In this document: positions 35,110 through 43,454 of the stretch, piece by piece
How positions within the stretch are numbered: the stretch's first letter is position 1
Layout of the letters: each line of letters starts with the position of its first letter
Source: Bradyrhizobium liaoningense
GTDB taxonomy: Bacteria; Pseudomonadota; Alphaproteobacteria; Rhizobiales; Xanthobacteraceae
Direction: 5' to 3'
DNA length: 64,000 bases
Assembly: GCF_018130955.1 (NCBI RefSeq)
Contig: NZ_JAFCJM010000014.1
Coordinates: 109,736 to 173,735 of the forward strand
Program-made: the position numbers and the translations under genes
The notes under the pieces: model-generated
Database searches by the model: none
Told to the model about the DNA's origin: nothing
What the model saw: the letters and a program-made list of their open reading frames with translations, nothing else

Positions 35110-35786
35110 GTCGTCCTCCGTTCACCAAAAATCAAATCGAGATGCACACGCAGCATCGCTTGCGCGTCGAGCGGCGCATGTCGCTCGAACAGGCTCTGCC
35201 AGATCACCGAAATCAAAACCGGCGCGACCAGGATCTGCGGAAACTTCGCAAGGCCCTTTTCGCGGATCTCGCCCCGGGCGATGCCGAGCTCGATCAGCAT
35301 GCGCATGCCGCCGATCCCGCGCTGCACGACCTCGCGGTAGTAGAAGTCGGCCACCGCCGGAAAGCGCGGGCCCTCCGCCACGATCAGCCGCACGAGGTCC
35401 CCGCGCCTGGTGTTTGCAACTTCGCGCAGGAAGGTGCTGGCAAAGGCTTCGACGAGGTCGCGCACCGAGCCGGCCGGCGGCGGCAGCTTGGTGAGCCGCT
35501 CCACCACTGGAACGATGACGAGGCGCACCAGCTCCTCGAACATCGATTCCTTGTCCTTGAAGTGCAGGTAGATCGTGCCCTTGGCGACGCCGGCGCGCTT
35601 GGCAATGTCGTCCAGCCGCGTCGCGGCAAAGCCGCGCGCGATGAACTCCTCCAGCGCCGCCTCGATGATGGCCGCGCGCCGCTCGGCCGCGCGCGCGGCA
35701 CGGTTCGAGGCGGGCGCCTCGTCCTGCACGGAGCCTTTCGCCCCGCTCTTGCGCGCCACTGCGGCTTTGGTCGGCTTCGATGTCAT
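35106..35786 (-). CDS. TetR-family repressor of the exporter operon
   Basis: 226 residues. A basic, unstructured head (1-30) is followed by the TetR DNA-binding domain (AIIEAALEEFIARGFAATRL, DDIAKRAGVAKGTIYLHF) and a ligand-binding C-terminal domain. First gene of the TetR-HlyD-ATPase-permease operon, with all junctions overlapping. A perfect palindrome lies 8 bases upstream of its start, so it almost certainly represses its own operon until a ligand is bound. Confidence 0.94.
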   Translation of the reverse strand: MTSKPTKAAVARKSGAKGSVQDEAPASNRAARAAERRAAIIEAALEEFIARGFAATRLDDIAKRAGVAKGTIYLHFKDKESMFEELVRLVIVPVVERLTKLPPPAGSVRDLVEAFASTFLREVANTRRGDLVRLIVAEGPRFPAVADFYYREVVQRGIGGMRMLIELGIARGEIREKGLAKFPQILVAPVLISVIWQSLFERHAPLDAQAMLRVHLDLIFGERRTT

Positions 35787-35793
35787 GCAACTT

Positions 35794-35815
35794 TATGACT
35801 GACCGGTCAGTCATA
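35794..35815. promoter_or_regulatory. TetR operator palindrome
   Basis: TGACTGACCGGTCAGTCA, extended symmetrically by TA on each side to 22 bp, without a mismatch. TGACTGACCGGTCAGTCA-type sites are typical AcrR/CmeR-like TetR operators. Located just upstream of the TetR start. Confidence 0.88.
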
Positions 35816-35860
35816 GTCAAGCAGCGAGCCTGAGCGCAGCTTTCACATGCGCGCGAGCTA

Positions 35861-35900
35861 AATGAATTAGCATTGACTAATGAATTAGCGATTGCTAATT
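35861..35900. promoter_or_regulatory. Tandem ArsR-type operators
   Basis: Two copies of AATGAATTAGC 18 bases apart, each followed by a downstream half-site: AATTAGC-ATT-GACTAAT (35865-35881) and AATTAGC-GATT-GCTAATT (35883-35900). The second is a perfect inverted repeat ending 7 bases before the ArsR start codon, as expected for autorepression. Confidence 0.75.
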
Positions 35901-35907
35901 GATCGAC

Positions 35908-36243
35908 ATGACCGAAGCAGCCCTCAGCCCCGTGACGACCGTGATGCGCGCCCTCGCCGATCCGACGCGGCGCGCCGTGTTCGAGCGCGTCTTCCACAGC
36001 AACGAGATCACCGTCGCCGAGCTGACGCGCGGCAGCGGTGTCACCCAGGGCGCGATCTCGCAGCACCTGAAATCGCTGAAGCAGGCGGGCCTCGTCGCCG
36101 AGCGCGCCGAGGGCCGCAACGTCTACTACCGCGCCGCGCCGCAGGGCCTCGAACCGCTGGTCACCTGGATGGATCATTACGGCGTGTTCTGGCGCGAGCG
36201 TTTCCAAAACCTGCGTGACCTCTTGAAGGAGATCGATCCGTGA
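35908..36243 (+). CDS. ArsR-family repressor
   Basis: 111 residues: a compact winged helix-turn-helix (MRALADPTRRAVFERVF, TVAELTRGSGVTQGAISQHLKSL, VYYRAAPQGLEP). No metal-site cysteines are present, so it belongs to the non-metal ArsR group paired with SRPBCC proteins. The ATG at 35908 lies 7 bases after an operator; the upstream TTG is less likely. Its stop overlaps the GTG start of the next gene. Confidence 0.92.
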   Translation: MTEAALSPVTTVMRALADPTRRAVFERVFHSNEITVAELTRGSGVTQGAISQHLKSLKQAGLVAERAEGRNVYYRAAPQGLEPLVTWMDHYGVFWRERFQNLRDLLKEIDP

Positions 36244-36713
36244 GTGCAGCCGAGTTGAAAGCCGAGCCCCAAGAAAACACACAGGACATCGTCATCGACG
36301 AGGTCTTCCCTCACGCAGCAGCGACGGTCTGGAAGGCGCTGACCAGCGCGCAGTTGATCGCGCGCTGGTTGATGCAGCCGACCGGCTTTGAAGCGACCGA
36401 AGGCAACACCTTCACGTTCCAGACCACGCCGGGTGGCTCCTGGGATGGCGTGATCCATTGCCGCGTTCTGGAGGTCGTGCCGAACCGTCGGCTCGTCTAT
36501 GCCTGGAAGGGCGGCGACGAGCGCAACACCGGCTATGGCGCGCCGCTCGACACCGTCGTCACCTGGTCCCTCACCCCGGTCGAAGCCGGCACGCGGATCC
36601 GCCTCGTTCACGCGGGGTTCGTCATGCCCAGGAACGAGTCGGCCTACACGGTCATGAGCGGCGGCTGGAAGAAAGTCGTCCGCCAGCTCAACGAAATCAG
36701 CGGCGAAGAGTGA
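36240..36713 (+). CDS. SRPBCC (AHSA1-like) protein
   Basis: 157 residues of the START/Bet v1-like fold: IDEVFPHAAATVWKALTSAQ, ARWLMQPTGFEATEGNTFTF and the C-terminal helix YTVMSGGWKKVVRQLNEI. Binds a hydrophobic ligand; exact role unknown. Starts at a GTG that overlaps the ArsR stop (GTGA), the usual partner arrangement for such ArsR genes. Confidence 0.88.
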   Translation: MSAAELKAEPQENTQDIVIDEVFPHAAATVWKALTSAQLIARWLMQPTGFEATEGNTFTFQTTPGGSWDGVIHCRVLEVVPNRRLVYAWKGGDERNTGYGAPLDTVVTWSLTPVEAGTRIRLVHAGFVMPRNESAYTVMSGGWKKVVRQLNEISGEE

Positions 36714-36728
36714 GTGGGAGATATTGCG

Positions 36729-37142
36729 ATGAACAAGCCCTATACCGGCGGCTGCGCCTGCGGTGCGATCCGCTATTCGATTGCCGCCGAGCCCGTGTTC
36801 AGCAATCACTGCCAGTGCCGGGACTGCCAGCGTGAAAGCGGCACCGGCCACGGCTCCTACCTCACCTTCGCGCGTGCCGGCGTCACGCTGATGGGTGACG
36901 CCAGGCAATGGGACATGGTCGGTGACAGCGGCAACGTGAAGACGCGCGGCTTCTGCGCCGTGTGCGGCGTGCCGGTCTACCTGACCTTCGCAGCACAGCC
37001 TGACATCTTCACCATCCGCGCCGCGAGCCTCGACGAGCCCGTCCGCTACAAGCCGCAGGTGGTGACCTACGCCGCGCGCGGCCACGCCTGGGATCATCTC
37101 GATCCGGGCCTGACGAAGTTCGAGACCATGCCGCTGGCGTGA
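36729..37142 (+). CDS. GFA-family (glutathione-dependent formaldehyde-activating-like) protein
   Basis: 137 residues with the CENP-V/GFA zinc-binding cysteine pattern: YTGGCACGAIRYS (C9, C11), HCQCRDCQRESG (C28, C30, C33) and GFCAVCGVPVYL. Family members add glutathione to formaldehyde or are structural zinc proteins. GGGAGA precedes the ATG by 7 bases. Third gene of the ArsR-SRPBCC-GFA operon; convergent with the alcohol dehydrogenase. Confidence 0.9.
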   Translation: MNKPYTGGCACGAIRYSIAAEPVFSNHCQCRDCQRESGTGHGSYLTFARAGVTLMGDARQWDMVGDSGNVKTRGFCAVCGVPVYLTFAAQPDIFTIRAASLDEPVRYKPQVVTYAARGHAWDHLDPGLTKFETMPLA

Positions 37143-37152
37143 GGCGCCGGCT

Positions 37153-38178
37153 CTAGCCAAAATCCAGCACCATCCGTCCGTCGATCTTGCCGGCCTTCAT
37201 CCGGTCGAAGACGTTGTTGATCTCCGTCAGCGGCACTTTGGTGATTTCCGACCGCACCTTGCCGTCGGCGGCGAAGGCTATCGCCTCGTTGAGATCGCGG
37301 CGGGTGCCCACGATCGAGCCGCGCACCGTGATGCGCTTCAGGACGACATCGAAAATGGGCGTTGGGAATTCACCCGGCGGGAGTCCGACGAGACTGACGG
37401 TGCCCTTCCGGCGCACCATCTTCAACGCCTGGGCAAAGGCCGCGGTGGACACAGCCGTCACCAAAACGCCGTGCGCTCCGCCTCCGGTTGCGGCCAAGAC
37501 CTTGTCCACAGCATCGGTCTCCAGCGCGTTGACCGCGAGGTCGGCACCGGCCGTGCGTGCGAGTGCAAGCTTGTCCTCGGCGATATCGATCGCAGCGACC
37601 TTCAGCCCCATCGCTTTCGCGTACTGGATCGCGACATGGCCGAGCCCGCCGACGCCGGAGATAACGACCCACTCGCCGGGCCTCGCCTCGGTCTCCTTCA
37701 ATCCCTTGTAGGTGGTGACGCCGGCGCACAGGATCGGCGCGACTGCGGCGAAATCCACGTTCGCCGGCAGTTTTGCCGCGAACGCGGCCGACGCGATGAC
37801 GTATTCAGCGAAGCCCCCGTTCACGCTGTAGCCGGTGTTGTGCTGATGCTCGCACAGCGTCTCCCAACCGGTCTCGCAATATTCGCAGGCCATGCACGCA
37901 TCGTGCAGCCAGGCAACGCCGACGGCGTCGCCGACCTTAAGATTGGTAACGCCCGGGCCGAGTTCCGCAACGATGCCGGCCGCCTCATGGCCGGGAATGA
38001 ACGGCGGCACCGGTTTCACCGGCCAGTCGCCGGAGGCGGCGTGCAGATCGGTGTGGCAGACGCCGCAGGCCTTCACCTTGACCAGGACCTCGCCGGGCCC
38101 CGGTTGCGGCACCGGCACCGCCTCGATCACCAGCGGCTTGCCGAATTGCTTGACGATTGCGGCTTTCATGGTCGGCAT
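37153..38178 (-). CDS. adhP: Zinc-dependent alcohol dehydrogenase
   Basis: 341-residue medium-chain dehydrogenase, AdhP type. Catalytic-zinc ligands C41 ([11 protein letters not shown]) and H64-E65 (PGHEAAG); structural-zinc cysteines C95, C98, C101 and C109; NAD-binding GVGGLGH. Interconverts primary alcohols and aldehydes using NAD. GAGGAG stands 6 bases before the start. A FixK/FNR-like box lies about 61 bases upstream of the start codon, suggesting expression at low oxygen, in keeping with a fermentative role. Confidence 0.93.
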   Translation of the reverse strand: MPTMKAAIVKQFGKPLVIEAVPVPQPGPGEVLVKVKACGVCHTDLHAASGDWPVKPVPPFIPGHEAAGIVAELGPGVTNLKVGDAVGVAWLHDACMACEYCETGWETLCEHQHNTGYSVNGGFAEYVIASAAFAAKLPANVDFAAVAPILCAGVTTYKGLKETEARPGEWVVISGVGGLGHVAIQYAKAMGLKVAAIDIAEDKLALARTAGADLAVNALETDAVDKVLAATGGGAHGVLVTAVSTAAFAQALKMVRRKGTVSLVGLPPGEFPTPIFDVVLKRITVRGSIVGTRRDLNEAIAFAADGKVRSEITKVPLTEINNVFDRMKAGKIDGRMVLDFG

Positions 38179-38232
38179 GTTTCTGCTCCTCGCATTTCTG
38201 CAGGCAAGCTAGCGACCGCACGCTAACTCCCT

Positions 38233-38246
38233 TTGATCGGAGTCAA
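38233..38246 (-). promoter_or_regulatory. FixK/FNR-like box upstream of adhP
   Basis: TTGA-TCGGAG-TCAA, flanked by T and A to give TTTGATCGGAGTCAAA. Fits the FixK2 pattern TTG(A/C)-N6-(T/G)CAA. On the minus strand a TAGCTT (38206-38211) lies where the -10 would be if the box were centred at -41.5, about 20 bases before a ribosome site. Confidence 0.68.
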
Positions 38247-38313
38247 ACAGCACAATGATTGCGCAGGGAATGCGTCACATATCTGTTACAGGTTGCGAAG
38301 CTCGCGGAACGCG

Positions 38314-38724
38314 TCAGCTATGGAACTTCAATCCATCGACAATTTTATCGATCACCTTGCGCTCGGCGCGCAAGGCGATGCCGACGAGATTGAGATCGGT
38401 GCGCGCGACCGCCCTCACCGCCTCGCGATTGGCGGCATCATGCGTGGTCTTGAACATGTCCTCGGTATAGACCGCGGGCGTGACGTTGCGTGTCAGCGCC
38501 CGGTCGAGCGCGCGCGTCAAGGCCGGACCATCGGCACCGTAGATCAGGATCGGCTGGCCGATCAGCGAAAGATATTTTGTGCCGGACGCGTCTTCGTAGG
38601 GGTCGCCGATGCAGGCCGGATGGGCCGCGGCAATGCCGCTGGTGAGGAAGGCTGCGACGTTGAGCTTCTGCCAGGCCTGGAGATCGGTGCGGATCACGAC
38701 CGCGATCTTGGTGTCGAATTGCAT
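38314..38724 (-). CDS. DUF2000-family protein
   Basis: 136 residues, soluble. Reads FDTKIAVVIRTDLQAWQKLN, AAFLTSGIAAAHPACIGDPYEDASG, SLIGQPILIYGADG; these match the DUF2000/peptidyl-tRNA-hydrolase-like fold family of unknown function. The ATG at 38724 follows GAGGA; the upstream TTG is less likely. Confidence 0.82.
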   Translation of the reverse strand: MQFDTKIAVVIRTDLQAWQKLNVAAFLTSGIAAAHPACIGDPYEDASGTKYLSLIGQPILIYGADGPALTRALDRALTRNVTPAVYTEDMFKTTHDAANREAVRAVARTDLNLVGIALRAERKVIDKIVDGLKFHS

Positions 38725-38737
38725 GAATATCCTCAAT

Positions 38738-38871
38738 CGTCATTCCGGGGCGCGCCGCTTGGCGCGAGCCCGGAATCCATCAGGCCGCAGAGTCGGTGGA
38801 GAAATGGATTCCGGGCTCGATGCTCCGGGCCGCGCTCCGCGCGGTACCGTCGCATCGCCCCGGAATGACGG
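38738..38871. repeat. Palindromic intergenic repeat, copy 6 (long form)
   Basis: CGTCATTCCGGGGCGCGCC … GCCCCGGAATGACG, with an extra CCGCGCTCCGCGCGGTACCG insert in the right half that itself folds back. Between DUF2000 and DUF4189 genes. Confidence 0.82.
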
Positions 38872-38881
38872 CAATGAGAAA

Positions 38882-39271
38882 TCAGCCCTTGGCGTCGCAG
38901 GCCCAGGCCCGGATCACGCATTCCTTGCCGCCGAATTTGTAGCATTCGCGCGTGGCGGCGTTGAGGGTGCTCGAGATCTTCGGCTTCACGGCATAGCCAT
39001 AGGCACCGCAGGGGTTGGCGAGATCGACCGCCATCGCGGCACAGGCACGCTTCATGGTCACGGTCGTGCAGTCGCCCTTGCACTGCCTGGCAGCCGCGGC
39101 GCGCGCGGCGGCTTCTCCGGGGAAATCATAGGCCTGGCCATAGGCGCCGCATTTGCCGACGGCGAAGGCGCCGGCAGCGTGCGCGTCCGTGACGTGGCGG
39201 GCCCCGGTCACGACAATGGACAGCGCAAAGAAAAACATCGCGCAACGGCGCGCGACGACGGTCGAAGCCAT
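38882..39271 (-). CDS. Exported DUF4189-domain protein
   Basis: 129 residues. Signal peptide to about residue 32 (cleavage AHA-AG), then a cysteine-rich DUF4189 domain: KCGAYGQAYDFPGEAAARAA, QCKGDC, NPCGAYGYAVKP, CYKFGGKECVIRAWACDAKG. Eight or so cysteines suggest several disulfides in the periplasm. Function unknown. GGGAGGGG precedes the start. Confidence 0.83.
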   Translation of the reverse strand: MASTVVARRCAMFFFALSIVVTGARHVTDAHAAGAFAVGKCGAYGQAYDFPGEAAARAAAARQCKGDCTTVTMKRACAAMAVDLANPCGAYGYAVKPKISSTLNAATRECYKFGGKECVIRAWACDAKG

Positions 39272-39368
39272 GGAAATTCCCCTCCCCCGAGGCAGGCGGA
39301 GGCAACTCTAAGCGCCGGTCGTTTCCAGATGGTGAACGGGTGGTTGAAATCGAAGGTCCGGAGGCGCC

Positions 39369-39460
39369 GTAGGGTGGGCAAAGGCGCGAAGCGCTGTGCC
39401 CACCACTTATCAGCGCTCATGGCTGGAATTGGTGGGCACGCTTCGCTTTGCCCACCCTAC
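39369..39460. repeat. GTAGGGTGGGCA-type palindromic repeat, copy 2
   Basis: GTAGGGTGGGCAAAGGCGC … GCTTTGCCCACCCTAC with inner GTGCCCACCACTTA and TTGGTGGGCACG. Counterpart of 2275-2396; lies just past the end of the MobA-like gene. Confidence 0.85.
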
Positions 39461-39467
39461 CGCACCG

Positions 39468-41072
39468 TCATCCGCGTCTGGCCGCCTCCAGCGCCTGCGG
39501 CGTGTCAATGTCGAGGAATGCGCTCTCGCCGTCGACGGGCACTTCGGCCACGACCTCGGCGTGCTTGGCGATCAGGTGCCGCGCGCCGATGTCGCCGTCG
39601 AGCGTCATCAATTCGCTGAAGAAGCGGCGCGACCACAGCACGGGATTGCCGCGGCGGCCTTCGCTGACGGGCACAACGATGAGACCGCCGCGATCGGGCG
39701 CAAAGCTGTCGATCATGCGGTCGATCAGATTGGCGTCGATCAGCGGCATGTCGCCGAGACAAACGATGGCGCCGTCACAACTCGCGGGCACGGCGCCGAT
39801 GCCGGTCTTGACCGAGCTCGCGATCCCGCCGGCAAAATCCGCATTGCGGACGAACTTGACCTTCAACCCTGCGAGCGCCTGCTCGACCAGCTCGGCCTGG
39901 TGGCCGGTGACGACGATCACCTCGGAGGCCTTTGACGCCAGCGCCTGCTCGGTCGCAAGCCGCACCAGCTTCTTGCCGTCGAGCTCGGCGAGCAGCTTGT
40001 TCGGCCCGCCCATCCGCGTCGAGCGGCCCGCCGCGAGCACGATGGCTGCGACCTGGCTGTTGCCTTCGGTCTCGGGCTTTGCGCGCGGCTGCGGCCGCGT
40101 CACGATTTCCATCAGGAGACCGCCGACGCCCATGCCCATCAGCTCGGCGCGCGTCACCTTGATGCCGGCAAGCAGCCGCATCAGCACCCAGTCAAAGCCG
40201 TTCTCGACCGGCGAGCGCGCGCAGCCCGGTGCGCCCAGCACCGGCACGCTGCCGGCCCGTCCGATCAGCAGCAGATTGCCGGGATCGACCGGCATGCCAA
40301 AATGCTCGATCGCGCCGCCGATCTCGGTGATCGCCGCCGGGATGACGTCGCGGCGATCCGCGATGGCGGAAGCACCGAACACGATGACGAGCTCGGCACC
40401 GAGCCCCAGCAATTCCTTGATCGCCGCCGAAAGCGCCCTCTCCTCATGCGCCACGCGCCGCTCGGCGATGATGCTGGCGCCGGCCGGCGCGAGCCGCTCC
40501 GCCGTGACGCGCAGCGTCTTGTCCAACACCTTTGACGACAGGCCCGGCAGCAGCGTCGAGACCACGCCGACGCGCTTGATCACATACGGTGCGATCTTCA
40601 GCACGTCGCGGCCCGCGGCCTTGACCGCGGCATCGCGCAACGCGCCCTCGACACCGAACGGGATGATCTTGACGGTGCCGACCATCTCGCCCTCGACCAC
40701 CGGCTTGAACGCCGACAGCGTTGCAAAGGTGATGGCCTCGTCAACATTGTTGATGCGATCGACCGCGGCGCGGTCGATCACCAGCACGCCCGGGCACGCA
40801 GCGAACAGATTGGCGCGGCCGGTAAAGGCGCGCTCGACATGGATGCCCTCGCCGCCGACCGCTTCCGCGATGCTGGCAGCGGCCGCATCCTCGGAGACGT
40901 CGCCCTCCTCCAGGCGCACGACGACGACGTCCTTGATGCCGGCGCGCGTCAGCGCCTCGACCTCGTCGGGGCCGATCGTCGTGCCCTTCTTCAGCACCAG
41001 CGGTCCCTGGCGCAAGGTGTGGACGGTCACCCCGCCGATCGCATCCTTGGGGCTCGCCGGGCCGAACTTCAT
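39468..41072 (-). CDS. Molybdopterin-binding / MobA-like nucleotidyltransferase fusion
   Basis: 534 residues. The N-terminal ~330 resemble a MoeA/MogA-type molybdopterin-binding protein (TTIGPDEVEALTRAGIKDVV, VIVFGASAIADRRDVIP, LLIGRAGSVPVLGAPGCARSP region). The C-terminal part (~345-534) is a MobA/MocA-like NTP transferase: IVLAAGRSTRMGGPNKLL, CLGDMPLIDANLI and RRGNPVLWSRRFF. This fusion typically makes or loads the cytosine-dinucleotide form of the molybdenum cofactor for CO-dehydrogenase/xanthine-dehydrogenase-type enzymes. The start overlaps the XdhC gene by 4 bases. Confidence 0.88.
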   Translation of the reverse strand: MKFGPASPKDAIGGVTVHTLRQGPLVLKKGTTIGPDEVEALTRAGIKDVVVVRLEEGDVSEDAAAASIAEAVGGEGIHVERAFTGRANLFAACPGVLVIDRAAVDRINNVDEAITFATLSAFKPVVEGEMVGTVKIIPFGVEGALRDAAVKAAGRDVLKIAPYVIKRVGVVSTLLPGLSSKVLDKTLRVTAERLAPAGASIIAERRVAHEERALSAAIKELLGLGAELVIVFGASAIADRRDVIPAAITEIGGAIEHFGMPVDPGNLLLIGRAGSVPVLGAPGCARSPVENGFDWVLMRLLAGIKVTRAELMGMGVGGLLMEIVTRPQPRAKPETEGNSQVAAIVLAAGRSTRMGGPNKLLAELDGKKLVRLATEQALASKASEVIVVTGHQAELVEQALAGLKVKFVRNADFAGGIASSVKTGIGAVPASCDGAIVCLGDMPLIDANLIDRMIDSFAPDRGGLIVVPVSEGRRGNPVLWSRRFFSELMTLDGDIGARHLIAKHAEVVAEVPVDGESAFLDIDTPQALEAARRG

Positions 41073-41770
41073 GCCGCTTCTTCTTTTTCTTTTGCCGGCA
41101 ACCGAAGCACCGCCGTGATCTCGGCCATGATGGCGACCGCGATCTCCGACGGTGACACCGCGCCGATCGAAAGCCCAATGGGCGCGTGAATGCGCGCGAT
41201 GTCGCTCTCCTTCGCGCCCAGCGCCCGCAGCCGGTCGCCGCGCTTGGCGTGCGTCTTCCGCGAACCGAGCGCGCCGATATAGAAGCAGTTGCGCTCGAAA
41301 GCGTGCAGCAGTGCCGGATCGTCGATCTTGGGATCGTGCGTCACCGCCACGAAGGCGGTGTAGGGATCGACGTTGAGCGGCGGCAGCGCGACGTCGGGCC
41401 AGTCCGCAACCAGGGGAATGTCGGGGAAGCGCTCGGGGCTTGCGAAGGCCGTGCGCGGATCGACCACGGTCACGTCATAGCCGAGCGAGCGCGCCAGCGG
41501 CGCTAAGGCCTGGCTGATATGGACCGCGCCGATGATGACGAGCTTTGCGGTCGGCGCGTAGACATTGAGGAACAGCTTCTTGCCGCCGGCCTCGACATTG
41601 GCGCTCTTGCCCATGCGAAGCTGCTTTTCCAGCTCGGCACGCAGCGGGTCTTTGGCAAAGTCCTGGGCCTTCACCAGACGCTGCTCACCGCTCTCGGTGT
41701 CGGTGACGAGAATGACCGGGCGGCGCGCGGCGCGCTCGGCATTGAGTTCGTGCAAGATTGCGAGCTTCAC
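41069..41770 (-). CDS. XdhC/CoxF family maturation factor, C-terminal type
   Basis: 233 residues beginning at a GTG (VKLAILHEL). Carries the Rossmann-like XdhC domain: LVIIGAVHISQALAPLARSLG, VVDPRTAFASPERFP, YIGALGSRKTHAKR and IGLSIGAVSPSEIAVAIMAE. XdhC proteins sulfurate and insert the molybdenum cofactor into hydroxylases. The N-terminal XdhC/CoxI domain is the separate gene 3 bases upstream. Confidence 0.88.
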   Translation of the reverse strand: MKLAILHELNAERAARRPVILVTDTESGEQRLVKAQDFAKDPLRAELEKQLRMGKSANVEAGGKKLFLNVYAPTAKLVIIGAVHISQALAPLARSLGYDVTVVDPRTAFASPERFPDIPLVADWPDVALPPLNVDPYTAFVAVTHDPKIDDPALLHAFERNCFYIGALGSRKTHAKRGDRLRALGAKESDIARIHAPIGLSIGAVSPSEIAVAIMAEITAVLRLPAKEKEEAA

Positions 41771-41772
41771 GG

Positions 41773-42096
41773 CTAGCCGACCTTCTCGACGAAGACGCGG
41801 ATGGTGCCGCCGCAGGACAGCCCGACATTCCAGGCGGTCTCGTCGGCGACGCCGAACTCCAGCATCTTTGGCTTGCCGCTCTGGATGACATCCATGGCTT
41901 CGGTGACCACAGCGCCCTCGACGCAGCCGCCGGAGACCGAGCCCAAGAACGTGCCGTCGTCGTTGATGACGAGGCTCGAGCCTGCGGGTCGCGGCGCCGA
42001 GCCCCAAGTCTCAACCACCGTGGCGAGCGCGACGCCATGACCGGCCTTCTGCCAGTCCTCCGCCGCCTTCAAAATATCCTCGTCGCGATCGAGCAT
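41773..42096 (-). CDS. XdhC/CoxI N-terminal-domain protein
   Basis: 107 residues equal to the XdhC N-terminal domain: VVETWGSAPRPAGSSLVINDDG, FLGSVSGGCVEGAV and WNVGLSCGGTIRVFV. Usually fused to the C-terminal domain; here a separate cistron with a 2-base gap. Two cysteine-glycine motifs (GGC and SCGG) are likely sulfur-handling. Confidence 0.9.
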   Translation of the reverse strand: MLDRDEDILKAAEDWQKAGHGVALATVVETWGSAPRPAGSSLVINDDGTFLGSVSGGCVEGAVVTEAMDVIQSGKPKMLEFGVADETAWNVGLSCGGTIRVFVEKVG

Positions 42097-42106
42097 GGGG
42101 AGCCTC

Positions 42107-43309
42107 TCAAGCTGCGGAGCGGATCAGGCTGCGGTGATGCGGCGGCAGCGGCTGGGAGAGCGTGGTGATCAGCTCCTGGATCGAACTCAAATTATGCACC
42201 GGGCGGAATTCGTCAACGTGCGGCAGCATCATTTTGATGCCCTGCGCCTTGGCCTCGAAGCCCCCGAAACGCAACAGCGGGTTCAGCCAGATCAAGCGCC
42301 GGCAGGAGCGGTGCAGCCGGTCCATCTCGAAAGCGAGCTTGGAATCGGCCTCCCGCTCCAGCCCGTCGGAAATCAGGAGCACGATGGCGCCCTGGCTCAG
42401 CACCCGCCGCGCCCACAATTTGTTGAAGTTGTGCAGCGAGGTCGCAATGCGCGTTCCCCCTGCCCAGTCCTCGACCGCCGCCGAGCAGCTGGCCAGCGCC
42501 TCGTCCGGATCGCGCTGGCGCAGCGCCCGCGTGACGTTGGTGAGCCTTGTGCCGAACAGGAACACCGAGACGCGCTTCCTTGCATCCGTGATGGCGTGGA
42601 GGAAGTGCAGGAACAGGCGCGTATACTCGCTCATCGAGCCGGAGATATCGAGCAGCGCCACGATCGGCGCCGGCTTCTCGATGCGGCCGAGACGGTGGAT
42701 GTCGATGATGTCGCCGCCGGTGTGCAGCGAGGCGCGCAGCGTGCGGCGCAGATCGAGCCTCAAGCCGCGCGCGTCGGGCCGCTGGCGGCGCGTCAAAAGC
42801 TCGGCCTGTGGCAGCTTCATCCGCTCGATGGCCCGCAGCGCTTCGCTGATCTCCGCGGCGCTCATCTGCGCAAAATCCTTCTTCTGAAGGATCTCCTTGT
42901 CGGAGACCGACAGGCGCAGATCCTGCTCCTGCTTTTGCGGCGTCTCGGTCATCTGCGGCTGTGACATTGCCTCCTGGACGCGGCGGGAGGCCGGCGGCGG
43001 CTTCTTCTTGGCATGGTCGGGCAGCGGCACCGAATCCAGCAGGTGCTTCCACTCTTCCGAGGCGCGGAAGAACAGGTTGAAAGCCTGCTTGAAGATCAGC
43101 GCATGCTCGTGGCGCTTGACGAAGATCGCCTCCAGCGTCGTGAAGACGTCGGCGCGGCTGCCGATGTCAATCACCTGGAGCGCGTTGACGGCATCGATGA
43201 CGGCGCCGGGCCCGACCGGAAGCCCGGCGGCGCGAAGTGCGCGGGCGAAGCCGACGATGTTGTCGGCGAGCTGCTCGGTTTTTTCCGGCGCAAGGTGATT
43301 GATGGCCAT
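42107..43309 (-). CDS. coxE: CoxE-like von Willebrand factor A protein
   Basis: 400 residues. The N-terminal half is helical and partly charged; the C-terminal half is a VWA domain with a MIDAS motif DISGSMSEYTRLF (around residue 220) and VVLLISDGLEREAD-like strand. CoxE works with the AAA ATPase CoxD in assembling the copper/sulfur or molybdenum centre of CO dehydrogenase. Lies 145 bases downstream of coxD, from which a palindromic repeat separates it. Confidence 0.9.
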   Translation of the reverse strand: MAINHLAPEKTEQLADNIVGFARALRAAGLPVGPGAVIDAVNALQVIDIGSRADVFTTLEAIFVKRHEHALIFKQAFNLFFRASEEWKHLLDSVPLPDHAKKKPPPASRRVQEAMSQPQMTETPQKQEQDLRLSVSDKEILQKKDFAQMSAAEISEALRAIERMKLPQAELLTRRQRPDARGLRLDLRRTLRASLHTGGDIIDIHRLGRIEKPAPIVALLDISGSMSEYTRLFLHFLHAITDARKRVSVFLFGTRLTNVTRALRQRDPDEALASCSAAVEDWAGGTRIATSLHNFNKLWARRVLSQGAIVLLISDGLEREADSKLAFEMDRLHRSCRRLIWLNPLLRFGGFEAKAQGIKMMLPHVDEFRPVHNLSSIQELITTLSQPLPPHHRSLIRSAA

Positions 43310-43328
43310 GGTCTCGTATCCATCCCCT

Positions 43329-43432
43329 CGTCATTCCGGGGCGCGCCCTCTTTGGCGCGAGCCCGGAATCCATACTCCCGATCGTGATTATGGATTCCGG
43401 GCTCGACGCTTGCGCGTCGCCCGGAATGACGG
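43329..43432. repeat. Palindromic intergenic repeat, copy 7
   Basis: CGTCATTCCGGGGCGCGCC … CGCCCGGAATGACGGG with inner GGAATCCATACTC / ATGGATTCC. It sits inside the cox cluster, between coxD and coxE, so it is probably transcribed within the operon. Confidence 0.82.
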
Positions 43433-43454
43433 GAGTAGTTATGACCCGCGAGCA

